Shown here in pieces: positions 12,401 to 20,416 of a stretch of 64,000 nt of DNA. The DNA comes from Enterovibrio qingdaonensis (lineage in GTDB: Bacteria; Pseudomonadota; Gammaproteobacteria; Enterobacterales; Vibrionaceae). The stretch lies in NCBI RefSeq assembly GCF_028683135.1, contig NZ_JAJUBB010000002.1, forward strand, positions 310,001-374,000, read 5' to 3'. The first letter of the stretch is position 1. Every line of letters begins with the position of its first letter. Made by a program: the position numbers and the translations under genes. The notes under the pieces were generated by a model that had not been told where the DNA came from, ran no database searches, and was given only the letters and a program-made list of their open reading frames with translations.

Positions 12401-12830
12401 GCAAAATATTGTCAAAGCCAATATCGACAGAAAGGAGTTTGGATTGCGGATTTTTAACCAAAAAAGGCGTTTTTGAAACGGAGTCTGTGACTGTCCAACT
12501 TTCTTTTAGAACGGAAAATATGGCATCAAGTTTTTTGAAATGGGCATCAGTGTTGCCATACGCAACAGGGACAGGGATGAAGCCTCCAATGATTGAAGCC
12601 CAAAAAGCAGTGACGAAATTTTTGTTGTCTTCTAGCTGAAAAACAATTTTCTGTTTCGGCTTTACGCCCAGATTGCGCCACGTGCAGGCGAGTTGATTCG
12701 CATCGTGCCACAACTGAGTGTAACTCAGAAAAATTGCGCTATCTCTGTGATGCGAAAAGTAGATACCCTTTCCTTCAATCTTGCTAGCCGTTGCAAGTAC
12801 ATCTCCAAGCGTATCTATATTTGAGTACAT
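6477..12830 (-). CDS. FAAL-started lipopeptide synthetase, FAAL-ACP-C-A-T-E
   Basis: Initiating synthetase of a lipopeptide. Domains, numbered from an upstream Met at 12854: fatty-acyl-AMP ligase (about 10-580, SGSTGLPKG near 171), carrier protein (KGGNSLDA near 603), condensation (HHLLCDG near 788), adenylation (TSGSTGEPKG near 1250, YGPTET near 1389, NGKID near 1580), carrier (AGGDSIKAL near 1640) and epimerization (HHLIIDGVSW near 1812, ESHGRE near 1945, FNYLG near 2017). The A pocket reads D-L-T-K-I-G-E-V-G-K, a typical Asn code, so the first residue should be D-Asn carrying the fatty acid. The tail SQEDLDALF resembles short docking motifs at NRPS C-termini. I chose the Met at 12830 (MYSNIDTLGD) because AGGGA lies about 10 bases upstream; the Met at 12854 adds eight residues and lacks a well-placed site. 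Family and domains are near certain; residue choice is inference. Confidence 0.96.
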   Translation of the reverse strand: MYSNIDTLGDVLATASKIEGKGIYFSHHRDSAIFLSYTQLWHDANQLACTWRNLGVKPKQKIVFQLEDNKNFVTAFWASIIGGFIPVPVAYGNTDAHFKKLDAIFSVLKESWTVTDSVSKTPFLVKNPQSKLLSVDIGFDNILPKIHTSNIASDDLAFIQFSSGSTGLPKGVMLSHRNIITNNIATIEATETTQADTTFSWMPLTHDMGLIGFHINPMMVGCDQYIMPTASFIRDPLSWIRNVSDAKATVLSSPNFGYHYLLKRLENSKKKPNWKLNNVRLIFNGAEPINVDLCNAFLDKLSAFNLKNNVMFPVYGLAEATLGVTFPKAGKTLRSITLDRATLHMGTKAQEGNNGASFVALGSPIPGMEIRIVKGNEECGELTVGDIHIKGDSVTRGYFNAPEKTAETISEDGWLATGDLGFLKDGELYVTGRSKDLIIINGQNIYPHDLEQSLAISELTPLGSVAVVSITPSEETAMPKLAVFVQYRGSLEAFLTVKTHIESTLSAEHGIFPDLVIPIKLIPKTTSGKLQRFQLKQRAEKGEFEQITSNIQNLVSEKRNDSPLTDTEKRLSDLWQEVLRCASVSKSDNFFAKGGNSLDAVFLLQRISHTFGIEVPQSDLHSYLTLETMAKAIDDTALQKDAAAPLFVQETQGAYALTKAQLAMFALCQRDTHTAYNITAAVSIESIVNRSVITASAESVFSNHHQVLGAKIEVLDGQPQWVCGVKNTLHAIGQEIEFREDTPLEAQLENVAKPFSILDERLVRLYFGYHLGKTVLIIDCHHLLCDGLSLPNLFDEWVSTICGQTKPNSQTTNAFVHYARYQSETNPNKLNYWKASTKVRPEDLVWPLQSKRPAKQDFQGYAALASFNKADTKKFEKLGAKSGTSLQNLLQNMFQIWVSKHCGQTQFSLGIPVTQRTPSSILLPGMFVDSLLVDAHVDYSLSAEENLRALELHIKARHDNLIPFSEVVSLSESPTSQSRNALFDVMFVYQPIPKQFIDKGYEHIPLHNGGAKVDVTLFVQHQAGKGLQLMLEGSRSLFSHDALSVMLNDFVATLNLLADQSGRELNAVLFDSLNIAPVSENTRDYDKSQTISSLLDDCANAYPGTIALVNGGSFWTYEDVYETSHQISNSLSAKGVKKGQIVAVIGSRSAQLLPLLTGINRLGACYVPIDDSLPLRRKEKILEAASPSIVVTDTPPNENLYDNLLEQFQHCTTSELVADVSASTSAHVESQAMPDDLAYIIFTSGSTGEPKGVTVTNQGLANYLQFAKRYNSAMPMNMALFTSISFDLTVTTLFAPLCTAGQLVLSASDSLYDQLAAVLSDSTINTLKLTPAHLDVLTTLAEQAATPTEHLTCFIVGGEQLSTPLAQRAQAIFKNAKIINEYGPTETVVGCITHTYHAIDNSYHAVPIGEAADNVSIYLLDKAGNQVENGKSGEIWIGGDGVSPGYFNDTQKTASAFIQPQFTCQRKLYRTGDIAYQNSRNELVYVGREGNQVQLRGYRIETEEVESLLLQTKDVITTCVRVCNLAETPQLVAFYTADQDLNSLLTPLYDELPDYMVPQCAIRVEHMPLTANGKIDNNALELIAQQYNESHLTSIDETAFDEKETALKHAWEQVLSHNAISLNSDFFRAGGDSIKALQIVAHLRSAGWELDTREILVNPTFQSMAAKLKVLASERHYSQETLNGDVALTPAMQWFFNQQFVKPEHYHQSVLLDVPISLTPDLLEKALKHILLHHDALRLRFDRGSAQYQHPETIDKFHLSVASESAQNTLVTIGETAKRDFSFDDDWLFKAVYVKSSQPKLLLIAHHLIIDGVSWRIVLEDLSLAVNSLLNQADISLPLKSASLHDYQALLAASLKATSETDKQYWEAATAYPLNIENPPISDKPATQTQKLTIPSDTLKELDGDIHGVFNTQKQDLLLASLAMALKPLTSQRRFSIEVESHGRELEGIDLSRSVGWFTAIYPVLFSTIDDANAVIRDAKEGTRNAPHSGLTYLAREVQQQSSGIPACRFNYLGTLNISAESENVSLNFAPTGVDSDEQNGTTALFECDCWIEDGGLVLQVKTAFSNPSPHGEALLKRWAHELDLLITHLKQASDIHFTPSDFGDAELSQEDLDALF

Positions 12831-12965
12831 CACTTCTTTTTCCCTGAACCACATTGACTACTGATTACCACCTTAATAGTGGGAGGGGATTCAAACGTTA
12901 TGATGCCTAATTTTCCAAACATTCCTTCCATGAACTGGATGAGGTTCTCGATATAAAATTTATTG

Positions 12966-12980
12966 TTGCAAATGTTGCAA
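12966..12980. promoter_or_regulatory. Paired TTGCAA boxes upstream of the synthetase operon
   Basis: Two self-palindromic TTGCAA hexamers separated by ATG lie about 135 bases upstream of the FAAL-NRPS start, in a gene-poor stretch of about 790 bases (12855-13646). A further TTTTGCAAT lies near 13028. This could be an operator for a dimeric regulator, but no regulator in the window is tied to it. I see no convincing gene or RNA elsewhere in this stretch. Confidence 0.25.
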
Positions 12981-13646
12981 GATAAGAATTAATGTTAATG
13001 GGTGAGTGCAAGTTCTTCATTTTCATGCTTTTGCAATACACTCTGCTGTTTCTCGACGTGAACCATGTTTACCCTTTTTTTGCGGCGAACCCACTGAGAG
13101 GAGGGATTTTCAAGATAATGGGCACAACGCCAAATGAATATAATGTCAGTAAGTCAGCATGTTATTCTTGAGGTGCATCTCTGAGGTGACTGCATTTTTT
13201 GCACTGCATGGTCATTTTTATTGACAGGCTAAAATTGGGGCGTTTGAAGTTGGTCTCTCGAATATCTGCAATACCAGCAGAACACACATCAGTGTGTGCG
13301 TACCGTCTAAATATAGGCGGCCATTTTCAAGCGTTATGCGCACAGATACTAGGTGCAAATGGAGCCAAGATAGAGGTTTGAAGGTAAGAACGACGTTCCC
13401 GGCTCAATGGCGGCTTTTTACTTAATTAGTCTGTCTTAAGCTCTAATCTATTGATGCTAATGCGCATTTCCAAATCATTGACGACAGTTGATAAATCAAG
13501 AGTGCAGTAGTACCCTTCATTTAGGTTAGTTGGAAACCTGCCTCGCAAAAGCAATCGTGCCAACGTATAGACAAGACTTAGCAAGCATTCCACTTGCATA
13601 TCATCCCACAACCCATAGCGAGTAGGTTGTATACAAGGAGGACGAT

Positions 13647-14063
13647 ATGCGTCATCAAGACAATCCCGATATTCAGCTGTGGCTTCGCGAAGCCAAGTTT
13701 CTACAAAAAGCGGCACAATCTGATTCACTGTCACAATCTCTGCCTGTGCTTAGGCGTTTGCTTGAATCTAAGGTATTAACCAATATCACCTTGCCAGAGC
13801 TCAAGCGTCAATCAGCGATGATTCAGCGTAAACACCTACTTCATATGTTGGCTGCCGAGAATGGAGAAAGGTGTTGGGCGGACTTAAAAAAAATCGTTTC
13901 AGCAGCTCCGCAAGGTACCATCCTTCCCTATAGCATCGAACAGCTTGATGCGGGGTATTTGGTCCACTGGTTTTCGTCTATTTCGGAAGCGCAAGGTTAC
14001 ACCGAGCAACATGGCGGAAAAGTGGTTAAGGTGGGGAGTCAGGCGGCCGTATTGCCAGAATAA
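13647..14063 (+). CDS. Hypothetical protein, 138 aa
   Basis: I do not recognise this family. The protein is soluble, with no signal peptide or membrane segment, and is mostly helical and charged in its first 90 residues. A more mixed segment follows (ILPYSIEQLDAGYLVHWF). The start at 13647 is supported by AAGGAGGA six to eight bases upstream, and a strong hairpin terminator follows the stop by about 30 bases, so it is probably a real single-gene unit. It lies between the divergent synthetase operon and the MscS gene; nothing in the context gives a function. An overlapping reading frame on the other strand (13426-13734) has no ribosome-binding site and is treated as chance. Confidence 0.75.
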   Translation: MRHQDNPDIQLWLREAKFLQKAAQSDSLSQSLPVLRRLLESKVLTNITLPELKRQSAMIQRKHLLHMLAAENGERCWADLKKIVSAAPQGTILPYSIEQLDAGYLVHWFSSISEAQGYTEQHGGKVVKVGSQAAVLPE

Positions 14064-14090
14064 TTGTGGCTGAATAGATAAAAGTCGCGT

Positions 14091-14117
14091 AAACGGAGGG
14101 TATCCTCCGTTTTTTTG
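14091..14117 (+). terminator. Rho-independent terminator
   Basis: A perfect nine-base stem, AAACGGAGG paired with CCTCCGTTT around the loop GTAT, runs straight into a T tract. It ends the 138-aa hypothetical gene. The roughly 325 bases from here to the MscS start contain no supported gene. Confidence 0.92.
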
Positions 14118-14441
14118 TCACCTTCACCGATTACCAGCTCAATACTTCTCTCGCCGGAGCTAGGTTGTTCTTTGCTTCTCTCTGTCGGTTTCCTTTTGGA
14201 TTTGTCGCTAATTTTTCTTCACATAAACAATGAGTTACCGATGGTCCTTGTGCGTACTTGAGCTTTGCTGTGCCCCGCGTTGTTCAGGTCAAAATTGTCA
14301 TAATGTGTTCCTCGATGTCGCGATATCGATATACAAGGTGTGCAGTGCGACACGGTGCTGGTTTTTGTCCTTGGTCAGGCCTACCATCCAGTAGATCAAC
14401 ACGTGCGATTCTTCATGACATTGGCAAGGGAGTGGAGTGAA

Positions 14442-15368
14442 ATGGCGATAGATAACCTTACTATTTACCTCGGCACGGTCAGTGTGGTCGGCATTGTTGT
14501 TATTTGGTGGGCGGCATCCGCATTATTAAAGTCTAAATCGAACCGCGAAAAACGACTCCGACGTTTGAAGAACTTCAACAGTATTCAGACCTCCATACCT
14601 AAAGCCGAAGGTCAGGTCGGGGAAATTGATGCGGCGGTAGAAAAAATTGAAAATCGCTTTTCGATTATCCGGAAAATCACCTTTTTTTTCATTTTCATCG
14701 TATTGGGTCTCGCGCTGTCGCTGCCTTTTCTGAACGCAATGCCTGCCGCGATGGTTTCACTTGTGGTTGCGGTATCCACCACTGTGCTTGGTTTTGCCGC
14801 AAAGCCTGTTATCGAAAATATCATAGCAGGCGTGGTACTTTCTCTTTCTAAAGCGATACGTGTCGGTGATACCGTCGTGGTTGAGAACCAATATGGGACG
14901 GTTGAAGACATTAGCTTGAATCATACGATCATCAAGCTCTGGAACTGGAAGCGATTGATCATTCCGAGTAGCAAAATGCTGTCGTTGGAGCTAGAAAGCT
15001 TGACCTATAACGACTCCTATATCTGGGTGCATGTTGAGTTTTATACCTCCTACGACAGTGACTTAGAGGTAGTCAGGGAATTGGCTATCGAATCTGTGCA
15101 GAACAGTAAGCACTTTATCTCTCAAGATGCGCCAGATTTTTGGGTGATGGATCTTAACAAAGATGCCTACCAATGTTGGGTCGCTGGCTGGACAAATTCC
15201 CCTTCTAGGGCTTGGAATCTTGCCAGTGATATCCGAACAGGAATTGCGATGCGCTTTCAGGCGGCAGGGATTAAAACCCATCATTTCCGGGTTCATATGG
15301 AGCCGCATCAAGCTGGCTCTGAGCAGGCAGCCAGTGTGCATGCATTTAGCGGAACAGCGCAAGGTTGA
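14442..15368 (+). CDS. Small-conductance mechanosensitive channel, MscS family
   Basis: Inner-membrane channel expected to open under membrane tension and release solutes on hypo-osmotic shock. The protein has about 308 residues, near the size of E. coli MscS (286). It has an N-terminal hydrophobic helix, a second membrane segment with FFFIFIVLGLALSLPFL, and a pore helix rich in Ala and Gly ending GFAAKPVIENIIAG. The MscS beta domain follows (GDTVVVENQYGTVEDISL, then KRLIIPSSKML). Longer starts exist upstream in frame, but ATG at 14442 is preceded by GGGAGTGGAG at good spacing and gives the usual N-terminus. It is convergent with the AraC gene, stop codons about 46 bases apart. It does not belong to either neighbouring pathway. 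Confidence 0.88.
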   Translation: MAIDNLTIYLGTVSVVGIVVIWWAASALLKSKSNREKRLRRLKNFNSIQTSIPKAEGQVGEIDAAVEKIENRFSIIRKITFFFIFIVLGLALSLPFLNAMPAAMVSLVVAVSTTVLGFAAKPVIENIIAGVVLSLSKAIRVGDTVVVENQYGTVEDISLNHTIIKLWNWKRLIIPSSKMLSLELESLTYNDSYIWVHVEFYTSYDSDLEVVRELAIESVQNSKHFISQDAPDFWVMDLNKDAYQCWVAGWTNSPSRAWNLASDIRTGIAMRFQAAGIKTHHFRVHMEPHQAGSEQAASVHAFSGTAQG

Positions 15369-15414
15369 TAGCAAAGTGGCATGTAGAAACCCACGTGTTT
15401 GCGCATGCAGATCG

Positions 15415-16377
15415 CTAATGTTTGCGTTGCCTAAAGTCTCTGGGCGAACAACCAAATTGATCTCGGAAGGTACGAGAGAAGTGCTGAAGGTTGTTCTGCC
15501 CCCATTTAAATGCGATTTCGCTAATACCCGTTTTGCAGAATCGCTCATCGACGAGGTCGCTGGCGATTTTCTGCATTCTGCTTTCACGGATAAAACCACA
15601 CACTGTTTCACCATTTCTTGCGAACACTTCGCTCAGACGACGCACCGACAACCCAAGGCTTTTCGCAATGTCTTCACGGTTAAGACTGGCATCTTGCAGA
15701 TTAGCGAGAATAAAGGTCTTAGCCCGAATCAGCAGTTGTTGCTCAGGCTGGGAAAGTTCAATGCGTGACCCTCGAAGCGGTGCCAACGAAGTTGCAATCA
15801 AGTCTATCAAGGTCTCTTGCAGCAGGAGCTTGCAGTCGGTGGTTTGGCTGTCGATAAGCGATGAAATATTCAATGCGGTATTTGCCACCAAATTGCCCAA
15901 CTGAGATGCTCCGTTAACGGGGATTGCGGTTAGCATGTTGGCGTCGGGAAGCCGACTGAGTAAAGCACTCTTCGGAAACTTGATGACCAGTTGTTTGAAG
16001 TCTTCTTCAAGGTCAATCGAGTAGGCTTCTGTGCTGCTATATAGCGTGAAATCATAACGGGAAAGCGGGGCGGCTCGCCCGCATTGTTCGATCACAGAAC
16101 GGTTGTTGAGTTGGATGCTCAACAGGAATTCGGCATCGGTCGCACGGGCAATGTCTTCCGCGCGTCTGATGACTTTGTGCTTCGAGCCAGACACAAAAGA
16201 AAGGTCAATAACATCGTGGCGAGAAAGCTCAATTTTCCCATGAAAGTCTTTTCGAGATAGGGCTTCGCAGCCTAAATTGACATAAGCATCACACACCGAC
16301 TCTCGCCAAAAGGCGAACTTTTCACTTTGATGACAGAGACTTGTGTCATACGTGGACCTCTTGACGGTACTACTCAT
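15415..16377 (-). CDS. AraC-family regulator, NitR-like, divergent from nitrilase
   Basis: Transcription factor of 320 residues. The first 190 or so match the AraC-binding-like (cupin-type) domain found in NitR and FeaR regulators. The last 100 hold two helix-turn-helix motifs (NREDIAKSLGLSVRRLSEVF, then ISEIAFKWGQNNLQHFSRTF), ending in the usual FGCSPRDFRQ. It is transcribed away from the nitrilase and aldoxime dehydratase genes across a 256-base shared promoter region. That is the arrangement known for NitR-type activators of nitrilase in rhodococci. The likely role is substrate-induced activation of the nitrile operon; the inducer is unknown. I could not pick out a convincing operator in the shared region. 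Confidence 0.88.
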   Translation of the reverse strand: MSSTVKRSTYDTSLCHQSEKFAFWRESVCDAYVNLGCEALSRKDFHGKIELSRHDVIDLSFVSGSKHKVIRRAEDIARATDAEFLLSIQLNNRSVIEQCGRAAPLSRYDFTLYSSTEAYSIDLEEDFKQLVIKFPKSALLSRLPDANMLTAIPVNGASQLGNLVANTALNISSLIDSQTTDCKLLLQETLIDLIATSLAPLRGSRIELSQPEQQLLIRAKTFILANLQDASLNREDIAKSLGLSVRRLSEVFARNGETVCGFIRESRMQKIASDLVDERFCKTGISEIAFKWGQNNLQHFSRTFRDQFGCSPRDFRQRKH

Positions 16378-16633
16378 CCATCTTCTCTCTTTTTATCCCT
16401 ACCTTTACGTTGTAACACCAAATCCAAATCTGACACTGTCTCAAACTTGAGCCGCTTAACTCGCTGCCCTTTACGACAAAAAACGCCGCCTTCTTGCGCA
16501 AGCACGTTTTCTATCCGCCTCGTAGTGTTTTAACAGCCCCACCGTAAGGTTTTGGTCATTACTACCTACGGGACATTCCTTACGACTGCGATGGCTAACA
16601 CACATAACTAGACGCGAAGAAGGAGAGTACGCG

Positions 16634-17698
16634 ATGTCGGAAGTATGTAAAGTCGCTGCGGTACAGGCAGCCCCGTCTTTTTTAAATCTCGCAGAAGGGA
16701 TACAGCGAGCTGAAGCGTTTATCGAAGAAGCTGCCTCAAAGGGATGCAAACTGGTTGTATTCCCTGAAACCTGGCTTCCCGGTTACCCCAACCATATCTG
16801 GCTTGGTCCTGTTGCTTGGCAAATGCAGTTTGTTGGGCGTTATTTTGACAGCAGTATTGAAGCAGGCAGTGATGAAGACAAAGCAATCGCTGAAGCGGCG
16901 CGACGAAACAATATTCAGGTTTCAATTGGCGTGAGTGAGCGTGACGGTGGAAGCCTGTACATTTCGCAATGGCATTACGGCGAAGACGGCGACATCATCA
17001 GCCGCCGAAGAAAGCTAAAACCTACCCATGTTGAACGCACGGTGTTCGGTGAAGGTGATGGCAGCGATCTCGCTGTAAAGGAAACCTCGATTGGCAGGGT
17101 TGGACAACTTTCCTGTTGGGAACACCTTCAGCCACTCTCTAAGTATGCAATGTACGCACAGAATGAACAGATCCATTGCGCAGCATGGCCGAATTTCTCT
17201 CTCTACCGTGGCATGGCGTATGCCCTTGGTGACGTGGTGAACAATGCCGCCAGCATGATGTATGCCGTTGAAGGGGGCTGTTACGTCATCGCGCCGTGCG
17301 CCACGGTGAGCAAAGCGCAGCAGGACATGCTTTGTCAGGGTGATCCTGAGAAAGAAGGCATGTGTCAGGTCGGTGGTGGTTACACCAAAATCTATGCGCC
17401 GGACGGACAGTCGATAGGTTCTGAAATTGGTGAAACGGAAGAAGGTCTGGTGGTGGCGGATATCGACCTCAGCATGATTCCATACGCCAAAGCCGTCGCT
17501 GACCCTGCGGGCCATTATGCGAAAAAAGATGCTACACGTTTACTGATAGATCGTGAAAAACGACGTGCAGTTGTGGAAGTAAAAGACCTTGATGCGTCAA
17601 AAACGGCAATGTCAGAGTTGGCAACAACGGGGCAGGAGGAAGCGGTTGAAGTCGCTAGTGAGCGTTCTTCACTGTTGCACCGACTTAAACCTTGGTAA
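16634..17698 (+). CDS. Nitrilase (probably arylacetonitrilase type)
   Basis: Cytoplasmic enzyme that hydrolyses a nitrile to the carboxylic acid and ammonia. It has 354 residues, normal for a nitrilase. The catalytic triad is complete: Glu45 in FPETWLPGYP, Lys127 in RRKLKPTHVER and Cys161 in GQLSCWEHLQPL. The start at 16634 has AAGGAGAG six bases upstream. The aldoxime dehydratase gene follows after 55 bases, so the pair should convert aldoximes through nitriles to acids. With the phenylacetate operon next door, phenylacetonitrile is a natural guess for the substrate, but the sequence alone does not prove it. The final 25 residues are acidic and low in complexity. Confidence 0.95.
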   Translation: MSEVCKVAAVQAAPSFLNLAEGIQRAEAFIEEAASKGCKLVVFPETWLPGYPNHIWLGPVAWQMQFVGRYFDSSIEAGSDEDKAIAEAARRNNIQVSIGVSERDGGSLYISQWHYGEDGDIISRRRKLKPTHVERTVFGEGDGSDLAVKETSIGRVGQLSCWEHLQPLSKYAMYAQNEQIHCAAWPNFSLYRGMAYALGDVVNNAASMMYAVEGGCYVIAPCATVSKAQQDMLCQGDPEKEGMCQVGGGYTKIYAPDGQSIGSEIGETEEGLVVADIDLSMIPYAKAVADPAGHYAKKDATRLLIDREKRRAVVEVKDLDASKTAMSELATTGQEEAVEVASERSSLLHRLKPW

Positions 17699-17753
17699 GG
17701 CCTAGACAACCGATGTCACCAATTTGAAGCCATAAGCACAAGGAGTACTCACC

Positions 17754-18770
17754 ATGGCGAATAATACAACCAACAGAAAGCTGCCTCTGAAGATGCCACC
17801 GGATTGGGAGCCACCCGTACCGGCATGGAGTTCGGTATTTGCTGAAAACCAACAAGACGTCAGCATGTGCATTATTGGATGTCAGCATAAATCTGATGCT
17901 TACATCAGCGAGTTTGTAGGCGCACTAAACGGCCTAGCTAAAAACGCGGATGTATGTGATTTCGCAACCTGTGAAGATAAAGATGGGTTCAGCCAGACCA
18001 TTGCGATTGTTTATTGGATGGACGCGCAAGCCTGCGCAGATTGGCTGAATAGCGATGGCTTTGCCTTGTTCTGGGAACTCTACTCGGACGAAAAATGGGA
18101 TTTTGGCATTTTCAGAGAGGTGTTCAATGTGCCTTTTGAGCGTCTTGAAACCCTGTTCTCTGGCCCCGTGCACAACCATGGTATGAGCCAAGTCCGTGAA
18201 GGCATTGAAGGTCCCATTGAACACCATGGGTATTGGGGAGGCATGCGTGACCGTATTCCGCTCTCGGCTGAAAACCCTTTTGAAGCGCATCAGACTTTGG
18301 AAGTGATTGAGCAGCAGGGAAATCGTGTTGTGGTTCGGGCACATGAGAACCTTTGTATTATCCGTTCAGGTCAGGATTGGAGCTACACCACAGGAACCCA
18401 AAGGGAAGAGTACCTAAATCAAATTGAACCAGTGCTTAAAGCGGGTATGAATTTCCTTCGGGATCAGGGTGATGAGGTGAATTGCTACAGCTGTCGCTAC
18501 ATGACGCAGTTTGTCCCCTTTAAAGGTAAGCAAGAGTGCACATTCGGTCTTGCCTTCTTCCGCACCATGTCAGATTTAGAGGCGTGGTCTGAAAGCCATC
18601 CTACTCATGTGGCGATTTTTAATACCTTTTTGGAAATTGCCCCCAAATACGGCCCTGACCTCCAGCTACAACTTTGGCACGAAGTGTCGGTATTACCAGC
18701 GGGTTCCCAGTATGGGGAATATATTAATTGCTCAAAAGGAATTGGTTTATTAGCAGGCATTAAAATATAG
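17754..18770 (+). CDS. Aldoxime dehydratase (heme enzyme, OxdA/phenylacetaldoxime dehydratase family)
   Basis: Dehydrates aldoximes to nitriles using ferrous heme bound directly to substrate nitrogen. The protein has 338 residues, slightly shorter than OxdA (about 350). It carries the family opening (PPDWEPPVPAWS), the GGMRDRIP motif holding the conserved Arg, a Ser in RSGQDWS, a His-containing segment SHPTHVAIFNTF (probable proximal heme ligand, His282 or His285) and LWHEVSVLP with the distal catalytic His309. The start at 17754 has AAGGAG upstream. It is the second gene of the nitrilase operon; in pseudomonads and rhodococci the same two genes form the aldoxime-nitrile pathway. Which His binds heme is read by analogy and is not certain. 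Confidence 0.94.
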   Translation: MANNTTNRKLPLKMPPDWEPPVPAWSSVFAENQQDVSMCIIGCQHKSDAYISEFVGALNGLAKNADVCDFATCEDKDGFSQTIAIVYWMDAQACADWLNSDGFALFWELYSDEKWDFGIFREVFNVPFERLETLFSGPVHNHGMSQVREGIEGPIEHHGYWGGMRDRIPLSAENPFEAHQTLEVIEQQGNRVVVRAHENLCIIRSGQDWSYTTGTQREEYLNQIEPVLKAGMNFLRDQGDEVNCYSCRYMTQFVPFKGKQECTFGLAFFRTMSDLEAWSESHPTHVAIFNTFLEIAPKYGPDLQLQLWHEVSVLPAGSQYGEYINCSKGIGLLAGIKI

Positions 18771-18783
18771 CGAAGTATAACTT

Positions 18784-18814
18784 GGGCAATTCTCCTTAAT
18801 TTTGAGGATTGTCC
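18784..18814 (+). other. Hairpin after the aldoxime dehydratase gene
   Basis: An 11-pair stem (GGGCAATTCTC with GAGGATTGTCC, two G-U pairs) lies 13 bases past the stop codon. No T tract follows, so it may partly terminate or stabilise the transcript ahead of the porin gene. The 220 bases to the porin show no gene. Confidence 0.4.
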
Positions 18815-18991
18815 AATTCGGCTCCAGTGTCCACTCTGTTTAAATAATAAAAACACTAAATTTTTGAATCTCCGTTTTTACGGGGAACAGTGTCGGATAT
18901 TTATTCGTTAAGTTGGCGAGTAGACGAATTTAAACATTAAGGAAACTTACAACCGCTTGATGTGATAATTAAACCCTCAAAGGAAAGCAGT

Positions 18992-20320
18992 ATGAGATTA
19001 AAAAGGAATATATTGGGACTTTCAGTCTCTATGGCATTAATGTTACCGACGGTAGGAATGGCGAATGCTGAACCTGCGGGTGGTTCACTATTTCGTGCGG
19101 CGACAAACAACGCATTAGATGAACATGAAATCACCGTCGCGGGTTGGGCGGAAGCAACGGCACTACATGCTTCAGACACGATTGGCGATGGCAATATCAG
19201 CAACGGGGCCTTTCTGAACCAGAAAGACGGTGTTGGCCTCAACCAAATCGGCTTGATGCTGTGTAAAGGCATGGGGTGTTTGCCTACCGGTGCGTTTGCG
19301 CCAGCTCAAAACGTTTTGAGTCGCGTCGGACCGTTCCCAGGGCCAGTTGGTGAGGCGCGTGTCGATTTCAACGTGACAGCCATGTACGGTCAGGATATTC
19401 AGTTCTTCCGCGTTGCAGGTATTGACGACTACACCTTTGACGATGATGACGATAACAAGTTCGCCATTCCACAGTTTTACATTGATGCCTATCTCCCTGT
19501 ATTTGATGGTATGACATTGATGGTTGGTAGCTTTTTCACTTTTATCGGTAATGAAATCGGTGCACCTTTTACGCCGCCTAACTGGTTTGTCACGCACACT
19601 TATGCCACTCAACATGGCCCTTCAAAACACGTTGGCGCACTTGCCAGTATTAAAGTACCCACAGAGGAACACTTTGGCCTTTTGAGCTTTGATGCTGGTC
19701 TGGTTGCTGGCTGGAACAACTGGGATGAAAAGCGTCCAACCTTTATCGGTGCTGTTCGTTGGCGCAGCCCAGATTTAGCAACTTGGCTCGATTTTGAGTT
19801 CATCTATGGTGATGGCGAGGGCGATGCATTCGGGGCTGCCAAAGGCGGTTCACCTTACATAGCTGTTAGCTCTACTGATGAAAAGCTTGAACGTTTCCAT
19901 TCCTCCACCACGTTAACCCAAACCATTAATCCAGACCTGCAATTGGCTGCTGAGTTTGTCTATGGGTTTCAAGAAGGTGGTGATGTGTCTGCCGCACCTG
20001 TCTTTATCACCAAAGACAGTGACTGGAGGGGCTTGAACCTAGGCGCAAGATACAAGCTGGATGATAACCTTTTCTTCGCCGCTCGCGTCGAGTGGTTTGA
20101 TGATGAGAATTCAGCAAACGTGCTTTGGAGCTCAGTCGGTGCAACTGGCGGTGACGTATACTCCGTGACGACAAATCTCGACTGGAGTCTGAACCAACAC
20201 TTCAAGATCCGTCCTGAACTTCGCTATGACACCTACAAAGGTAGTGGCGCAGGGTTGTTTTCTGGTGGCACATCAGACGATCAATTTATCGCATTGCTAA
20301 ATGCGGTTGCTTATTTCTAA
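18992..20320 (+). CDS. Outer-membrane beta-barrel, porin-like, 442 aa
   Basis: Exported protein with a clear signal peptide (MRLKRNILGLSVSMALMLP, probable cleavage after GMANA). A long run of amphipathic strands follows, rich in Trp, Tyr, Phe, Gly and Asp. It ends NAVAYF, the C-terminal aromatic typical of outer-membrane barrels. It resembles the putative beta-barrel porin families that pass small solutes; I do not claim a closer family. The ATG at 18992 has AAAGGAAAG upstream; an upstream start at 18962 would spoil the signal peptide. The gene lies 221 bases after aldoxime dehydratase and ends in a strong terminator. It may carry aldoxime, nitrile or aromatic substrates across the outer membrane (inference from position). 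A Cys pair near residue 80-86 (CKGMGC) is unusual for a porin. Confidence 0.82.
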   Translation: MRLKRNILGLSVSMALMLPTVGMANAEPAGGSLFRAATNNALDEHEITVAGWAEATALHASDTIGDGNISNGAFLNQKDGVGLNQIGLMLCKGMGCLPTGAFAPAQNVLSRVGPFPGPVGEARVDFNVTAMYGQDIQFFRVAGIDDYTFDDDDDNKFAIPQFYIDAYLPVFDGMTLMVGSFFTFIGNEIGAPFTPPNWFVTHTYATQHGPSKHVGALASIKVPTEEHFGLLSFDAGLVAGWNNWDEKRPTFIGAVRWRSPDLATWLDFEFIYGDGEGDAFGAAKGGSPYIAVSSTDEKLERFHSSTTLTQTINPDLQLAAEFVYGFQEGGDVSAAPVFITKDSDWRGLNLGARYKLDDNLFFAARVEWFDDENSANVLWSSVGATGGDVYSVTTNLDWSLNQHFKIRPELRYDTYKGSGAGLFSGGTSDDQFIALLNAVAYF

Positions 20321-20416
20321 GCCTGTATTTCAAAAATATAGGAAAGCTTTTACTGATTAATCCTTAGCACTTGGCACTTATTAGTGTTTGGTATATTAAT
20401 ACACTCCTAGTGTTTT

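Noticed and set aside
13199-13381. Open frame of 60 codons upstream of the 138-aa gene
   Set aside because: No ribosome-binding site, no recognisable features, and it lies in the AT-rich leader region.
12855-13646. CRISPR array or RNA gene in the synthetase upstream region
   Set aside because: No repeats with regular spacing and no tRNA-like or known RNA fold seen; only the TTGCAA pair stands out.
13426-13734. Minus-strand frame of 102 codons
   Set aside because: Overlaps the well-supported start of the plus-strand gene at 13647 and has no ribosome site.
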